A stretch of 64,000 nt of DNA from Hydractinia symbiolongicarpus (GCF_029227915.1 NC_079875.1:15187001-15251000); one strand, 5' to 3'. Numbered from the stretch's first letter, positions 48,501-54,877 are shown. The notes: a model not told the origin generated them from the sequence alone. Numbers and translations: made by a program.

Positions 48501-49821
48501 TTAACCTGGCAGAACGCTGTTTTCTTTGCGTTATATTCACCCATGGGGGTATGATTTACCTATCTAACCTTACCTGGGCTACAGTTTGGGTTGTGGCTAG
48601 CTAGCTAAGTATAGCTATAAACTAAACGTAGGCAAGTACAGATGGTGTTACGTTAAGATAGAAAGGTAGTTTGTTCCTTTACGTGGGTGTAAATACTTTT
48701 AATTATTTTTTTACTGACAATTAAATTAGCAATGACAGATTGTATGTTGTGTTTTTACTTAAACTGACAATAAGTTTGACAACAACTTATAGGCTGTAGC
48801 CTGTGTTTTTCTTTTAACCAAAGATATACCGTAGCTGTATGACTAATAGGAATATTTTACGGAAAAATTAGTATGTATTATTAAATTATTGGGTGACTTG
48901 TTAGCTGGACCGAGCTGTTACATGTGGGTTTTTTGAAACAAATTCGCGAGGAGAAATGATTTTATAAGAAAGAACATAAATTCGACGTAGTGCTGTAAAC
49001 ACTCCACACAGATGTGGTGCATGGTTTACCTGTAGCGCTCATCTTGGTGTTACTCACAATTAATTTCTGAACTCTTATGGGAAGTTAGACGATTATTCTT
49101 TAGCATGTGTTCTTTTTTCAGCTTTAAAGGGAAGAAGTGGGCAATTTTTTTTCGTATAACAAAATGCATCTGAAATGCTTTTACTGAATATGCGACACGA
49201 GTTTCCTGAACTTAAGCGCTTAACATGGCACTTAACTTTTAAAGTCCTATACATTTCCTTGTTCACCTTTTAGAGCTTTACATAAGAGGGGTAACGAACA
49301 AACTAAGTTATTTAAATATCTTTTTGACTTCATTTATCTCTTTAGATTTTCGCTTTTGTTTCATCCTCCCATTTTGATTGAAAGTAACAAGTCCATTTAT
49401 AGTAAAAAATTGAAAATGAATAACAATAACATATATTTTATATTTCCAAACTTATTTCGTGAGTTTTTCTGGCTTTTTGTAATATCTTTTATTATGTATG
49501 CAAGACACAAATGAAGGGATCAAATGTTTGTGATTCCAAGAAGACTTACGTTAAATCATACATAAAAAGACAAGTGGATAATGTAGATAGTGCTCTTACC
49601 TGAACATTAGTGTTATTAATTCTGTCAAAAAACGGAATGTGAGGTGTTATAATTTGCAGAACACCATCATCTATGGGCAAAAGTGTTATGTTATTTTCTC
49701 TATCAATTATTGCTGTATCACCTTCTCCTCCATATTGAAAAAAATCGGAAAGTGGTAACGCTAACACTTTTGTGAATATTGCTGCAAACATCAAAGCCTT
49801 GACGAAAAAGTTCGCCATCAT
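18485..49821 (-). CDS. Secreted NIDO-VWD-EGF-TSP1x3-MAM protein (23 coding blocks, 12.6-kb first intron)
   Basis: The assembled blocks (CDS 4,083 bp if the MITE-split exon is counted once) give about 1,360 residues. Order: signal peptide (residues 1-21), NIDO (about 75-250), Ig/sushi-like region (250-460), VWD (463-650), Arg8 run (about 703-710), EGF (about 845-870), conserved extracellular region (874-1038), three TSP1 repeats (1038-1192) and MAM (1192-1360). All joins keep phase and use GT-AG sites, except between blocks 2 and 3, where a MITE interrupts the exon. By family knowledge these are extracellular adhesion or matrix modules; the VWD-EGF part resembles VWDE-type proteins. I do not know an exact orthologue. 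Introns hold many repeats, including the transposon nest at 37.3-45.9 kb. The start is the MM in MMANFF at 49821 because a hydrophobic signal follows directly. Confidence 0.85.
18918..19210 (-). CDS. Exon 22: MAM domain centre
   Basis: Reads CGHFIYYEASGKPTGHVAYL, TKYCFSFYVSMYTRFLQYMG and VDVAVGGANMS. GHFIYYEAS......A.L.S.........C..F.Y.M matches MAM. Donor TCT|GTAAGT, phase 0. Confidence 0.9.
19800..19931 (-). CDS. Exon 21: MAM domain start
   Basis: Reads LVNDFDCNFETPCWVSDQTG HWVVSTHTPSPSTGPDVDHT. FDCNFE..CW....W is the typical MAM opening. Phase 1-1. Confidence 0.9.
20080..20241 (-). CDS. Exon 20: TSP1 repeat 3
   Basis: Reads ETGVMSSWTSWTTCQGTCGE, GYRSKKRICSNKNCQGNLTD, IETCNDGCRLSDCPS. Third, more diverged TSP1 module (162 bp). 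Donor CCAA|GTTAGT. Confidence 0.9.
20528..20677 (-). CDS. Exon 19: TSP1 repeat 2
   Basis: Reads DNCHWSGWSAWTDCSTTCAH, GYKRRTRTAMIQSCNGLVFN, TKTCFLGPCP. A TSP1 module of the same exon size (150 bp) and phase as exon 18, so the two arose by exon duplication. Confidence 0.92.
20926..21699. repeat. Tandem duplication of 393 bp in intron 18
   Basis: Unit 1 (20926-21318) and unit 2 (21319-about 21699) start with AAGGCTATACTTT and end CCATATGTA. Unit 2 lacks about 12 bp near TTTTTCAAATG and has few substitutions, so the duplication is recent. Confidence 0.85.
21831..21980 (-). CDS. Exon 18: TSP1 repeat 1
   Basis: Reads DSCQWSDWSGWTRCSTTCAQ, GHMRRSRTSINQSCDGLSQE, SRACLLPPCP. WSxWSxWxxCSTTC with six Cys is a thrombospondin type 1 repeat; the WSDW motif could be C-mannosylated. 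Exactly 150 bp, phase 1-1. Confidence 0.92.
23112..23226 (-). CDS. Exon 17
   Basis: Reads RSMCRINGYCLAEGESNPSR and SVEECVPSIDQYNFSVRQ. C..I.GYC...GE.NP....C pattern continues exon 16 (a conserved Cys-rich close). Donor AAG|GTACGT, phase 1. Confidence 0.82.
23347..23595 (-). CDS. Exon 16
   Basis: Reads SPGSTSITNGAVVVSFAEVL, CTLPSPPLILVGDPSNTIGK, AFYVQLSNDGTQFSRNKKTF and CIQCNSTSAACEVK. The FYVQLSNDG.QFS....F.IYDP.C..C pattern is a conserved segment of VWDE-like proteins. Phase 0. Confidence 0.85.
23686..23813 (-). CDS. Exon 15
   Basis: Reads TPPTVVPSVELCDGRNKSCL TVSVMGSNIRTSNPVFCKFT over 42 codons. Extracellular Cys-bearing strand after EGF as in VWDE-like proteins. Phases fit both neighbours. 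Confidence 0.82.
24594..24834 (-). CDS. Exon 14: EGF module
   Basis: Reads ISDSYDYIQSIIDSMTSSCT, then SICPNDCSGKGQCRNSTCSC and NDGFEGEDCSIET. CPNDCSGKGQCRNSTCSC...GFEGEDC is a classical EGF module with six Cys. Donor ACAA|GTAGGT, phase 1. Confidence 0.9.
25226..25509 (-). CDS. Exon 13: Arg8 run and linker
   Basis: Reads AFSDCNRRRRRRRRAISNTI, then IIPDEGDDTIYEYDPPDRSF, VESFCNNSILNSTSGKGCSV and RQECVSDIQ. Eight consecutive arginines (CGT CGA AGG CGT CGA AGA CGC CGG) form a polybasic site that could be cut by a furin-type convertase. Donor CAG|GTAAGG. Confidence 0.85.
25689..25849 (-). CDS. Exon 12
   Basis: Reads GRKTCDPPTQLKQTDVCICH, TRANVVASICAVGRFALKPT and TTFKTIVSAG. Paired Cys residues suggest a small disulfide region after VWD. 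Starts after an AG with one base to complete the codon, and ends at GCCG|GTAAGC (phase 1); both joins are in frame. Confidence 0.8.
25930..26460. repeat. Dispersed repeat R3, copy A
   Basis: Direct copy of the block at 31915-32440; the minus ORF 26109-26327 lies inside and is not supported as a gene. Confidence 0.55.
27234..27457 (-). CDS. Exon 11: VWD domain end
   Basis: Reads IEFPSGITITFQVHRRLHRP, NVYVQISSIYYQNTVGLCGR and FDGNRNNDMTS. GLCGRFDGNRNND is the diagnostic end of the VWD domain (GLCG.FDGN..ND). Donor TGGAA|GTAAGA, phase 2. Confidence 0.92.
28293..28478 (-). CDS. Exon 10: VWD domain middle
   Basis: Reads IHIRTFDCLQGVTCNCAVAA, QEKDDIVAIDMCNSAAPKFR and ends NPSRFQ (62 codons). Cys-rich strand C..GVTCNCAVA.....I..D.C matches the centre of the VWD fold. 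Phase 0. Confidence 0.88.
28688..28825 (-). CDS. Exon 9: VWD domain start
   Basis: Reads ITTTSVTTASCSSSGDPYIS TFDSRWYFFYNIGDFVLAQS over 46 codons. SGDPYISTFDSRWYFFYNIG is the canonical VWD opening (GDPH..TFDG). Phase 0 both sides. Confidence 0.9.
29246..29290. repeat. 14-bp perfect hairpin in intron 8
   Basis: TCTTGACGACGGAA at 29246-29259 and TTCCGTCGTCAAGA at 29277-29290 are exact reverse complements around a 17-base AT-rich loop. Confidence 0.75.
29652..29972 (-). CDS. Exon 8
   Basis: Reads VEPRQFVLTESSDAAKVNVT, STIPIMCADGSANCELTISF and ends DWLNHAPSLPIK (107 codons). A beta-rich extracellular segment with paired Cys before the VWD domain. Acceptor TTCTAG|GTT, donor AAA|GTAGGT, phase 0. 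Confidence 0.85.
30262..30351 (-). CDS. Exon 7
   Basis: Reads ISCKVRTWYSNTSYTKSRFF ESNKFFAGIK split over 30 codons, phase 0 on both sides. It follows LGAE of exon 6 without a gap in sense (a Cys-containing strand ending FFAGI, as in VWDE-like proteins). Acceptor TATTTAG|ATA, donor AAG|GTAAGC. Confidence 0.8.
31915..32440. repeat. Dispersed repeat R3, copy B (direct copy at 25.93-26.46 kb)
   Basis: Shares CTAAAGATTTACTT, ACCAGGTTTTGATAAAGAAA, GTGCAGCGGATTTCCCGT and CAGTTAATAATG with the copy near 25930-26460 in the same orientation. Both lie in introns of the same gene. No ORF. Confidence 0.6.
32809..33444. mobile_element. 636-bp MITE with AAGGTGGTGATACA ends (intron 6)
   Basis: AAGGTGGTGATACATGATCC at 32809 and its near-perfect reverse complement GGATCGTGTATCACCACCTT ending at 33444 form terminal repeats; the inversion continues with AAATTCGATTTGTCGAA. 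The interior is AT-rich and non-coding. No clean target duplication seen. Confidence 0.65.
33520..33755 (-). CDS. Exon 6: Ig/sushi-like region
   Basis: Reads NFPRIHRYPVVKVTTQDNRL, NCTLGDDVLDPRGVYEITWY and ends QSLYQLGAE|GTAAGT. The NCT...Y.ITWY.G pattern resembles a beta-sandwich of the Ig or complement-control kind found between NIDO and VWD in VWDE-like proteins; the assignment is inference. Confidence 0.8.
34503..34644 (-). CDS. Exon 5: NIDO domain end
   Basis: Reads VGWNDGNITESNFFRHPLHR, then NTSNVGLDGMWIYRVGEPG. VGWNDGN and GMWIYRVG close the NIDO domain. Acceptor AAACAG|GTT, donor GGAG|GTAAGA (phase 1). Confidence 0.85.
35727..35746. repeat. Interstitial telomere-like (CCCTAA)3
   Basis: CCCTAACCCTAACCCTAATC lies in an intron; three units of the animal telomere repeat in C-rich orientation. 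A (GT)n-G11 run at about 35169-35196 is a separate simple repeat. Confidence 0.7.
35841..35939 (-). CDS. Exon 4: NIDO domain
   Basis: Reads AILTVQLALACDETETYAFF and LYNQLDNLSKVTS (33 codons, phase 0 both sides). It is the QxxL....YAFFxY strand of the NIDO domain. Acceptor TTTTACAG|GCA, donor TCA|GTAAGA. Confidence 0.85.
36368..36483 (-). CDS. Exon 2 (3' part): NIDO domain middle
   Basis: In the correct frame it reads GPALEKASREILQRRGTAFQ, PHFVLVVTWFKTNIYSNRR, a typical NIDO strand (FxPxFVLVVTW). The donor CGA|GTAAGT is in phase 0. The available acceptors (ATAG|GCC and ACAG|GAC) both require a phase-1 donor, which exon 2 does not offer, so simple splicing around the MITE would shift the frame. 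Confidence 0.75.
36495..36849. mobile_element. 355-bp MITE inserted in the NIDO exon
   Basis: AGGCCTATCAATAAG at 36495-36509 is perfectly reverse-complementary to 36835-36849. The flanks CTGTTTTATGC and GTTTATGTACC are an imperfect 8-9 bp target duplication, and subterminal GAGCAATTGCTC/GAGCAATTTATAGCTC repeats are also inverted. The interior has no coding content. TIR length and target size fit a hAT-type MITE. Confidence 0.75.
36860..37006 (-). CDS. Exon 2 (5' part of a MITE-split exon): NIDO domain start
   Basis: Reads ISTNGYVAFGKSIYN, then PLNGVAMIAPFWNDLMFIET and SGKLYYQ. TNGYVAFG and IAPFWND are NIDO hallmarks. Acceptor CTCAG|ATT. The apparent donor CAG|GTACAT lies at the edge of a MITE, and reading on through VHK would join smoothly to the next block in the absence of the MITE. 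Confidence 0.8.
37338..37392. repeat. 55-bp perfect palindrome
   Basis: Arms 37338-37364 and 37366-37392 (27 bp each, beginning CGGTTCCATAAACACGCAAT) are exact reverse complements around a single T. It lies just upstream of the THAP exon and may be the left terminal structure of the ISL2EU-type element. Confidence 0.85.
37451..37679 (+). pseudogene. THAP zinc-finger exon of the ISL2EU transposase
   Basis: VPDSCCAVGCSNKRKKGGKL KFYCIPFGHN, then WVQAIKREKWTEKQINNSRI CSEHFISG is a THAP domain (C2CH: CCAVGC, then C-SEH-F). No ATG precedes the motif in frame (the first codon is GTG), so the start is lost or in an upstream exon. The donor is CTG|GTAAAT at 37677-37682. The next exon at 41153 completes the usual THAP sequence. 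DNA-binding part of the transposase. Confidence 0.85.
38105..38131 (-). ncRNA. Hammerhead-ribozyme-core-like motif, copy 2
   Basis: The minus strand reads CTGATGAG, CTC, TGATATT, GAG, CGAAAC: a full CUGAUGA - stem II (GCUC/GAGC) - GAAA core. The stem II bases differ from copy 1 at 6120 but stay paired, suggesting constraint. Flanking stems I and III are unclear. Confidence 0.45.
38258..38600. repeat. Tandem repeat, 126-bp unit, about 2.7 copies
   Basis: Units contain ACAACTGAGTAACCCCATAG, TGCAACTATGTTCTACTATT and GAATGCAGGATAAAATG. GCAGGATAAAATG recurs at 38381 and 38507. The first unit lacks the AGTAACCCCATAGTCC segment. The minus ORF 38155-38523 is translation of this repeat. Confidence 0.75.
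38771..38955 (-). pseudogene. hAT transposase C-terminal dimerisation domain
   Basis: The minus strand reads SVQSERSFSALRRLKEYARS TMTNDRLNGLALLYIHQEII then PDKDKVIDRYALSNRRLEF and a TAA at 38771. SERSFSALRRLK..RS.M...RLN.LALL.IH is the hallmark of the hAT dimerisation domain. It overlaps the end of the OTU-like ORF in another frame. No RNase H-fold core is found upstream, so this is a remnant. Confidence 0.85.
38937..40612 (-). CDS. OTU-like cysteine-protease-fold protein carried by the hAT-like element
   Basis: Two exons: 40612-40377 (MAFSSVREDVLKLFQDEDLQ ... SSKNCVALR, donor TTGAG|GTAAGA) and 39654-38937 (acceptor TGTTTAG|GTC). They join in phase to give about 317 residues. The join places SESSGNCLFSSISLCLVGDN at the centre: G-x-C-L-F-x-S-I-S is the OTU-type catalytic Cys region, followed by LRLLACIELFVNSEYYSSHP. 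A His-dyad site is not obvious in the C-terminal part. A longer start at 40696 is possible. It could act as a deubiquitinase-like protein or be an inactive fold. It ends within the hAT remnant, and the SINE lies in its intron. Confidence 0.6.
39793..39864 (+). repeat. 24-bp unit in three perfect tandem copies at the SINE 5' end
   Basis: TGTGGCGCCGTAGATTAGTG GTTA starts at 39793, 39817 and 39841 with no mismatch. Only the third copy runs on into the SINE. Confidence 0.95.
39793..40194 (+). mobile_element. tRNA-headed SINE with (ATCT)n tail, in the OTU intron
   Basis: GCCGTAGATTAGTGGTTATA (A-box region) and GGGTTCGATTCC (B-box) with GCGGGAGACCGGGG between them closely resemble a tRNA-Asp-type head; CGCCGT and ACGGCG pair as acceptor stem. 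A body rich in GC follows to about 40170, ending in an (ATCT)5 tail at 40175-40194. The 5' 24 bp are present three times in tandem (39793-39864). Transcription would be by Pol III and mobilisation would need a LINE. Confidence 0.8.
41153..41722 (+). pseudogene. THAP transposase exon 2, coiled coil and HTH region
   Basis: After the acceptor TTCCAG at 41152 the frame reads EKSKDPHHPDYVPSKFAYKK, completing the THAP domain of exon 1. A frameshift near 41215 leads to the frame with SSQTEVTLEKLQQEIFSLKK EKEGIQKELS, a coiled coil, then TPGLFEWFLSFFVRKVRYFS, SHNDHLLLVLMKLKLGLLNK DL, the HTH that precedes DDE transposases of this group. The expected continuation is degraded between 41723 and 41813. 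Confidence 0.75.
41814..42290 (+). pseudogene. DDE_Tnp_4-type transposase catalytic core
   Basis: HLPNSFKKNFQNCTCIIDCT EIFAERPYNL, then AQTWSNYKNTCTMKYLIGIT, LSRGYGGRISDKEITTQSGF and GDCILDDRGFTIAQ form the core: first D in IIDCTEIF and second in DDRGF. The last part is out of frame after about 42190 (continuing RLRKFRILQSIIPISEI to a stop near 42300), and the third acidic residue falls in the damaged stretch. Same transposase as the THAP exons. Inactive. Confidence 0.8.
42325..44190 (-). pseudogene. SWIM - YqaJ nuclease - PHD protein of the ISL2EU element
   Basis: Read from right to left: exon A about 44190-44010 (PKYLPDITFGDIRMYLVKSS ... LKAYKSL-like AFKSLDSYN); exon B about 43875-43763 (KLYEVWVALHKKGGWVLTAN CTCMAG); exon C from 43690 (LGSACRHVGALLF), so CTC and CRH form a SWIM zinc site. 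Then ALMTEIDFSRPKQ and, after 42930, the YqaJ nuclease motif GASPDALVLC..HG.GVLEI KCPYK (catalytic D and E-x-K). It ends with a PHD finger LYCICKRPSFLPMIACDGKN CAIEWYHYCC...WFCETC. In-frame TGA at 42988-42990 and another near 42637 show decay. Confidence 0.82.
44286..44294. repeat. 9-bp target site duplication of the MULE, left copy
   Basis: TAGTTATTT directly precedes the terminal repeat GGAAGATGC. The identical TAGTTATTT follows the right end at 45857-45865. Confidence 0.9.
44295..45856 (+). mobile_element. Mutator-like element (MULE) with SWIM gene, 1,562 bp
   Basis: The terminal inverted repeats begin GGAAGATGCTTTATCCAAAA and extend about 45-50 bp with few mismatches; both ends are flanked by a perfect 9-bp TAGTTATTT. 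A 9-bp duplication, long terminal repeats and a SWIM zinc-finger protein are the marks of Mutator-like elements. The DDE core is missing, so the copy is non-autonomous through internal deletion. It lies beside the ISL2EU element in intron 1 of the host gene. Confidence 0.88.
44694..45726 (+). pseudogene. SWIM zinc-finger protein remnant of the MULE
   Basis: A first exon MEDVDVAVRNLEIKSLSFLS ends at a donor GCTG|GTGAG near 44790. A second block (about 44910-45337) reads KNHKIPFEDIKNKESPNPLV, VPADNYKVCLGRENNYPSCT CLDWRKTLLPCNHILSVISG: CTC...C-x-H is the SWIM site. SWKSLSSRYTLSPFFILD follows. A second ORF, 45352-45726, carries the Pro/Lys-rich tail (PLPKPKPKKSAFSGRVG). The transposase core expected before SWIM is absent. 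Confidence 0.7.
45866..47030. other. Intron 1 sequence, no gene seen; related to 34.07-34.20 kb
   Basis: 46780-46940 (AAGTTAAAGCTCGTG, TTGTTAATAACGTTTCTCTT, AATTACGTCATTTCTTTCTG) is the inverted relative of 34080-34235, an old dispersed repeat. The ORFs 45922-46104 and 46107-46423 show no family features. Confidence 0.45.
47030..47565 (-). repeat. Dispersed repeat R1, copy B
   Basis: Reverse-complement relative of 12190-12790, including GAGATTCGAACACACGACGA and CTCCCGTGTCGGTGCTCAGA. Confidence 0.6.
47633..47781. mobile_element. 149-bp Harbinger-like MITE with TTA target duplication
   Basis: GGGCGAATCTCCACGGGACG at 47633 pairs with the right end CGTCCAGTGGAGATTCGGCC (to 47781), and the inner CGTCATGACGAAAAG words are also inverted. 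TTA precedes the left end and follows the right end, as expected for PIF/Harbinger. Confidence 0.75.
47782..49599. other. Intron 1 sequence near exon 1; no gene seen
   Basis: Contains a small CCCGTGG/CCACGGG hairpin near 48079-48098 and AT-rich DNA without coding signal. Confidence 0.45.
49600..49821 (-). CDS. Exon 1: signal peptide and N-terminus
   Basis: MMANFFVKALMFAAIFTKVL is a clear signal peptide with likely cleavage before LPLSD. Then come GGEGDTAIIDRENNITLLPI and FFDRINNTNVQ, the usual lead-in to a NIDO domain. The donor is TTCAG|GTAAGA. Length 222 (phase 0). The larger upstream ORF (MTNIIRDKH...) lacks a reason to be used. Confidence 0.85.
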
Positions 49822-51245
49822 GGTAAGAAGTACTTGCAGATATCTTTTCCTAATGTGTTTATCTCTTATAATGTTAGTCAAAGGAGGTATATCTTAAGAT
49901 ATATGTTAATTCGCCAATTACTACTAATTTAATAAGTTAATTATATAAAATTGAATTGATTTATTTTCTGTTGATCTAAAGTTGGATTACGTTACTGTCT
50001 ATTTGAATATTCATGCGAAATTAGGAAGTATAAATCTGTCAGATGCACTTTGCTACGTTCGATGTACAAGAAAATAGCTTATTACTGCAGTTTTTAGGGT
50101 GGTGCTTTGATTGTTTTGATATGTATTATGAGTCAAGTCATAGATACATAATCTTTTGTAACCAATTAAAAATGTTGTTTTAGGGCATGTTTTATAGACG
50201 CTGTTGTAGAAAACACACACAGACGCTATCTAACTTTTCACGTTTAATTAGCCAATCAGCTTACTTATTATGCCGTATTGTATTACTTTCGGTATTAAAA
50301 GTGCTTAACCTTACTCGGTCCGGGGTTTTTCGAACATGCTATGACTGGGGGGTGCCCAAATTATGCAAAATGAATCTACCTAATAGAACAAAGTTGAGTT
50401 GCAAGTTTCAAGTTGTAAGGATAATCCTAGCAGAAGTTATTAAATTTTCTCCATTTCAAGGATTTCATAGAGATTTCTAGGGGTAGTTTCGAGTAATGGC
50501 CAATATCAAAGCCTCTGAAAGGTATGGGACCTAAAAGTTTGGCATGCGGGTGTCTAATAGATAAATATTGAAACTCAGTAAGGTTCATAGCCATATAACA
50601 TAGCAATAAGGAGTTATTAAAAAAAACCGTCAGGGGGGGCGGAATCCCCCCTCTCCTCCCCCCCGGGCCGAATAAGGTTAAGATGAAGTGGAAATTGCTA
50701 GCAGAATGTTTTCCTTACTGTACTATTCCTGCCCACTCTGTTTTGCAGAAAATTTTCCTTGTAGTAGAAAATATACGTTCAAAGATCCTCCCATTCCTTC
50801 TGCTTTATATAAAGAATTGAATGTAAGAAAAAAATTTATAAGTAAACATCAATGAAAGTTCAATAATGCAAAGACTTAACTGCAGTTTTAAGGGGTAATC
50901 ACATTCGTCATTATTATACGAAGAATGTGTCCAACTGTCTGCGACAGGCAAAATGGATGTGTACAATAACCTTCAATCTAGCCGAAAAAAGTATGTCTCA
51001 TTTGGCAACTGCCTAGATGTTACGGCACAACTATAATGCATTAATGCATTCAATGAGAACACAGAAGTCATTTCATTGCACTTTTAAGTTTGCCGCCTAT
51101 GGTTGCCACAAACAATGGTTTTGCTTTATATGTGGTATGGATTAAAAAAAATTTTAACAGAATTAGCCGTCTCATTCTATAGGATTATAACTATTTAATC
51201 ACGTAACATAATAGTACCGATCAGCAGATAGCAGAGATCAACCGC
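49822..51245. other. 5' flank of the large gene; no gene seen
   Basis: This should hold the promoter of the minus-strand gene, but no clear core promoter element can be named. The ORF 50187-50480 has no recognisable features. C-rich and G-rich runs occur near 50630-50670. Confidence 0.4.
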
Positions 51246-51642
51246 GCTACAATCCTGGCCAAAATTGTTGATAAAATTTCCAATGCAACATAAGCTTATA
51301 AGATAAACAAAGATGCAAGCCCCCCTCTCCCTCCATTTCAATGTTGAAGCCAATGGCTGGCTGTGGGTTGAGTGGCCAACTGCATTTTTCAAACTGTGAC
51401 AATGTGACAATGACTTCAACATTGAAATGGGGGAGAGGGGGACTGGAAACTAGCTACTATTCTATAAGTGAAAACCTGCACTGTTTTAGTATACACATAC
51501 CACAATTTTGCTGGCTAGTTTATGTCAACAAAACAGAGAATCTCTACACATGGGACGACAGAAACAAAAATAATGATAATAAAGATAATAAATCCACATG
51601 TGTTTGGCCTTTTCTCAACCAATTTTGGCCAGGATTGTAGTT
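51246..51642. mobile_element. Foldback MITE R2, copy B
   Basis: The outer ends CTACAATCCTGGCCAAAATT (51246) and its reverse complement AATTTTGGCCAGGATTGTAG (to about 51642) enclose an inner inverted pair CCATTTCAATGTTGAAG / CTTCAACATTGAAATGG with C-rich and G-rich shoulders (about 51320 and 51440). The ORFs at 51195-51731 come from this foldback. Confidence 0.65.
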
Positions 51643-54600
51643 TCTATGATTCATTAGTACCTGACAGTGTGATGTCTTTTTTTTATCTGACTTTTTTATT
51701 GGCCCATATCGATTTAAACAAACTTTCGTGAAATTTAAACGCTGTCAAACCTCCAAATAAGATCCAAGTTTTAAATAATTGATTTAAACATATAGCGGTA
51801 CGATGAAATAGAACAATTTATACTGGACCAATAGTATCTGAAAACGAAGTATGCTACGAAACATGGAAGCAATACCTTTAAAAAGTTTTGTCAAAGCAAC
51901 ATAATGGCCATAAAAATAGAGATTTCCTCAATCGGTTGTTTACATGGACCGAACGCAGTGAGGTCTATGACGTCACAAGCTCGGTCGCTATTTTCCCGTA
52001 GCACCCCGCTAAACGGTTTATAAGCCATTAATAGACCATTTACCCGGTGCTACGTGGGCTAAAAGCAACCTCGGTTGTTTGCATTCACAACCTCGGTTTT
52101 GTAGCGCCCAGCTAATCGATTTATAAGCCATTAATTAAACAGCTTTAAGAATAAAAAGCATAAACATTGTATGTTTCAGACCGCTCTGCATGTTTAACCC
52201 TTATCAGAGATATCTAAAATGGTGCTAGTGCATGTTTCTACACTTGTCCATTTACGGAGGAGTCTTTTGGTTTAATAGTTTTTCATTTCCTTGGAATGAA
52301 AAATTTAATTGTGCACTTACTGTTGAATTCAATGTTATTTATCAGTGTAATTATCACGTCTCCAGCAAAATTTCCAGCAGTGAATTTGAAATAATGAATA
52401 TAAGCTTTCTATTTTGGTATTAAAAACAGGTTTATTGGTAAACTTTTTTAAGAGACTTAAGTTTTATAGACTGATTAAAGTTTACAGCGATGTATTTCAG
52501 CCCTTAAAAGTAAAACCTGTTCCTACATTTTAGCGATGTGAATGTTGTTACAATGTAAAATTAAAAGAAAAGGATCTGCGCAAGCTCGGATACATTTTGC
52601 CGGCAAATTCGCCACCAAAGACTGGCTTATTGGGTCTAGCTATCAGATTGTTCATCCACATCGAAGAATTTAATATTCGAAAAAACGAACGAGAATAATT
52701 ACGTAGGTGGATATTTATCATTGCGTCCTTGTGTCTATTTTTTTCTGAGAATGTCTTTGATCAGATCTCCGATCATGACGGGCGAGTATAATCGGTGTAA
52801 ATTAAATTGGAATTAAACAACCACTTTGCGCATCACCAGCTTACTTCTTGGCAGTGATGGGGATGACGTTAACAGACATCTCAGATCCCGTAAAAAGGCT
52901 AAAACAGCGGAACGTATACTTTGGAATAAGATAAGTGTAAACGTTTCAAATGTGTAAAATTCCTTAATATACGCATAAAAGAAGGCTAAAAATAACTTTG
53001 GAACTGTTGACAAGGATATTTAAGCAAACAAAAATAGTTTTTTTTGATCTCGTATCGACTCCGAAAAGCTAGTATATACTTTTTGCTGCTTGTTGATTTG
53101 TGTTTGCTGCCACAAATTGTTTAGCCTGGTTTCCACTGGTGACATAAACATAAACATAAGCAACATGCGCATGCGCAGTATATGAATAAGTAAAGTATTA
53201 TAAGCATAAAGATGAGAGGGGCTTTTGGGCTCTTTTATCATTGCTATTGTTAAAAAAAAGGTTAAAAATGGGTAATAAGAGAAGAAACACATTATTCAGG
53301 GAATTGTTAAAAAAAAATCGCTCAAAATATTCTATTAGTTGATGAGTTCTGTTTAGCTAATTGCGAATGTTATCTTAAAAGGCAGTTTTGATATTTTTTC
53401 GTAGAATCACTTTCTAATCAATTCACGATATTTAATTTCATAAATACACGAGGATTTATTTAGAATTATTTAACGACTTGTTAAAGTTCTTGATTATTTC
53501 GTGAAAAAGAGGAATGGCTATACGTTTAAGCTTCCATTCTTCTAGTTTCCATGGCAGAAAGCATCCTGCAAGCATAACAGACACATACAGATATTAAAAA
53601 GTTTTGATATCTTATTTACAATGTTCTGAAGCTTATGTTGATGACGTTCACACAGGGATTTTCTTATACTTGTGCTTGTATTTATATGCTTATTTTATTG
53701 AAGGAAACCCATAATCACATTAATTTAGTTTTTGGTTACTTTTATGAAGAAAATACATAATGTGAGTCATGTTTCAGCTAAGCTCTAAGGTTTTGTACAT
53801 GGACGTGGTAGAGTTAAAGATTTTTTTTAGAAATTAACTTCGAAAAGACAGCTTTTTCTCAACTATTTTCCCTTCTTTTTAACAGCAAGTTTTACTAATC
53901 ACACGATTTAAAGTTTTGTGCAAAAAAATGGCTATTTTTAAAAGTAGGACATATTTCACATTATGCGTTTCTATTACCAGAGAAAACTTTTAACCAAGAG
54001 AGAACTGAAATTTTCTGAATTAATGTTAAGCAAAAGATTAATTACGCGTCTTAATTTTTTTACAGATGCATTACAAAAAACTGTTTAGTCGACCCATGCA
54101 TAATTTTGAGAATATTTGAAGACATGGCCCCTTTGAAGTTCTCTACAATTGCTGTTTGGTCTTACTTGATACAAAAAAGTTTTCATCTTCTCGGAAAGTT
54201 CGAACTCGAAATGCTGTTGTAACTGAAATCTTTTCGGCTTCTAATTATTTTTACAAACATACAAAGCTTTTAGAGTAAAGCATTCACAAATGAGGACCAG
54301 TAGTATGCTTAACTGGCTATGCAAGGTTGTATGAGATCTATCGAGATAACAGGCCTCAGACGTTGTGATTTATCAATTTTTTATTCCTACATGAATCTAT
54401 TTTTAAAGAAAAATATAAAACGGACGTGTACAGGGAAGGAAATTGGGTTTTTATTAGTAAGACTGGCAATAAATCTTGTCCAGTTAAGAATCTAAGTAAG
54501 TATTCAGAACTTGCAAAGTTAAAAGGTCGAGAGTTCAGAGGAATTTATTTGCGGAGCAATGAGTCACAAAATCTTTAAGAAAAGGAAAGAGTTTATCATG

Positions 54601-54877
54601 CGCAAGAATTAGAGAAATACTCTTAGCAGAGGTGGCTAGTATAGCTAGACTAGAAATGAAATATAACCAGGATTTTTTCGTCACTCTCCATTGCACAAAA
54701 ATGCGCTGATCATCAGCATAAATCCACTGTTCATCAACGCATGCGCTATAACATCATACGCAAATGGAGTAAAATCCCTAAGCGGTGCTAAGTCATGCAT
54801 ATCAAGGTTAAGTCACTATCATGCAAAAATGAGTAGGGGAATTCCCAACCCGCTCTGTAATCTTCGAACTTTGTTGA
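51643..54877. other. No gene seen between the host gene and the virus-like element
   Basis: AT-rich DNA. 51950-52130 carries repeat-like text (GTGAGGTCTATGACGTCACA, CGGTTTATAAGCCATTAAT twice). The ORF 54691-54906 ends next to the polymerase start but lacks motifs. The base composition rises sharply near 54880. Confidence 0.45.

Noticed and set aside
49822-49881. Longer N-terminus MTNIIRDKHIRKRYLQVLLT for the host gene
   Set aside because: It would bury the signal peptide behind a basic extension; the MM start gives a standard secretion signal.
51195-51731. Overlapping ORFs on both strands
   Set aside because: Both come from the foldback MITE R2; symmetric coding is a palindrome artefact.
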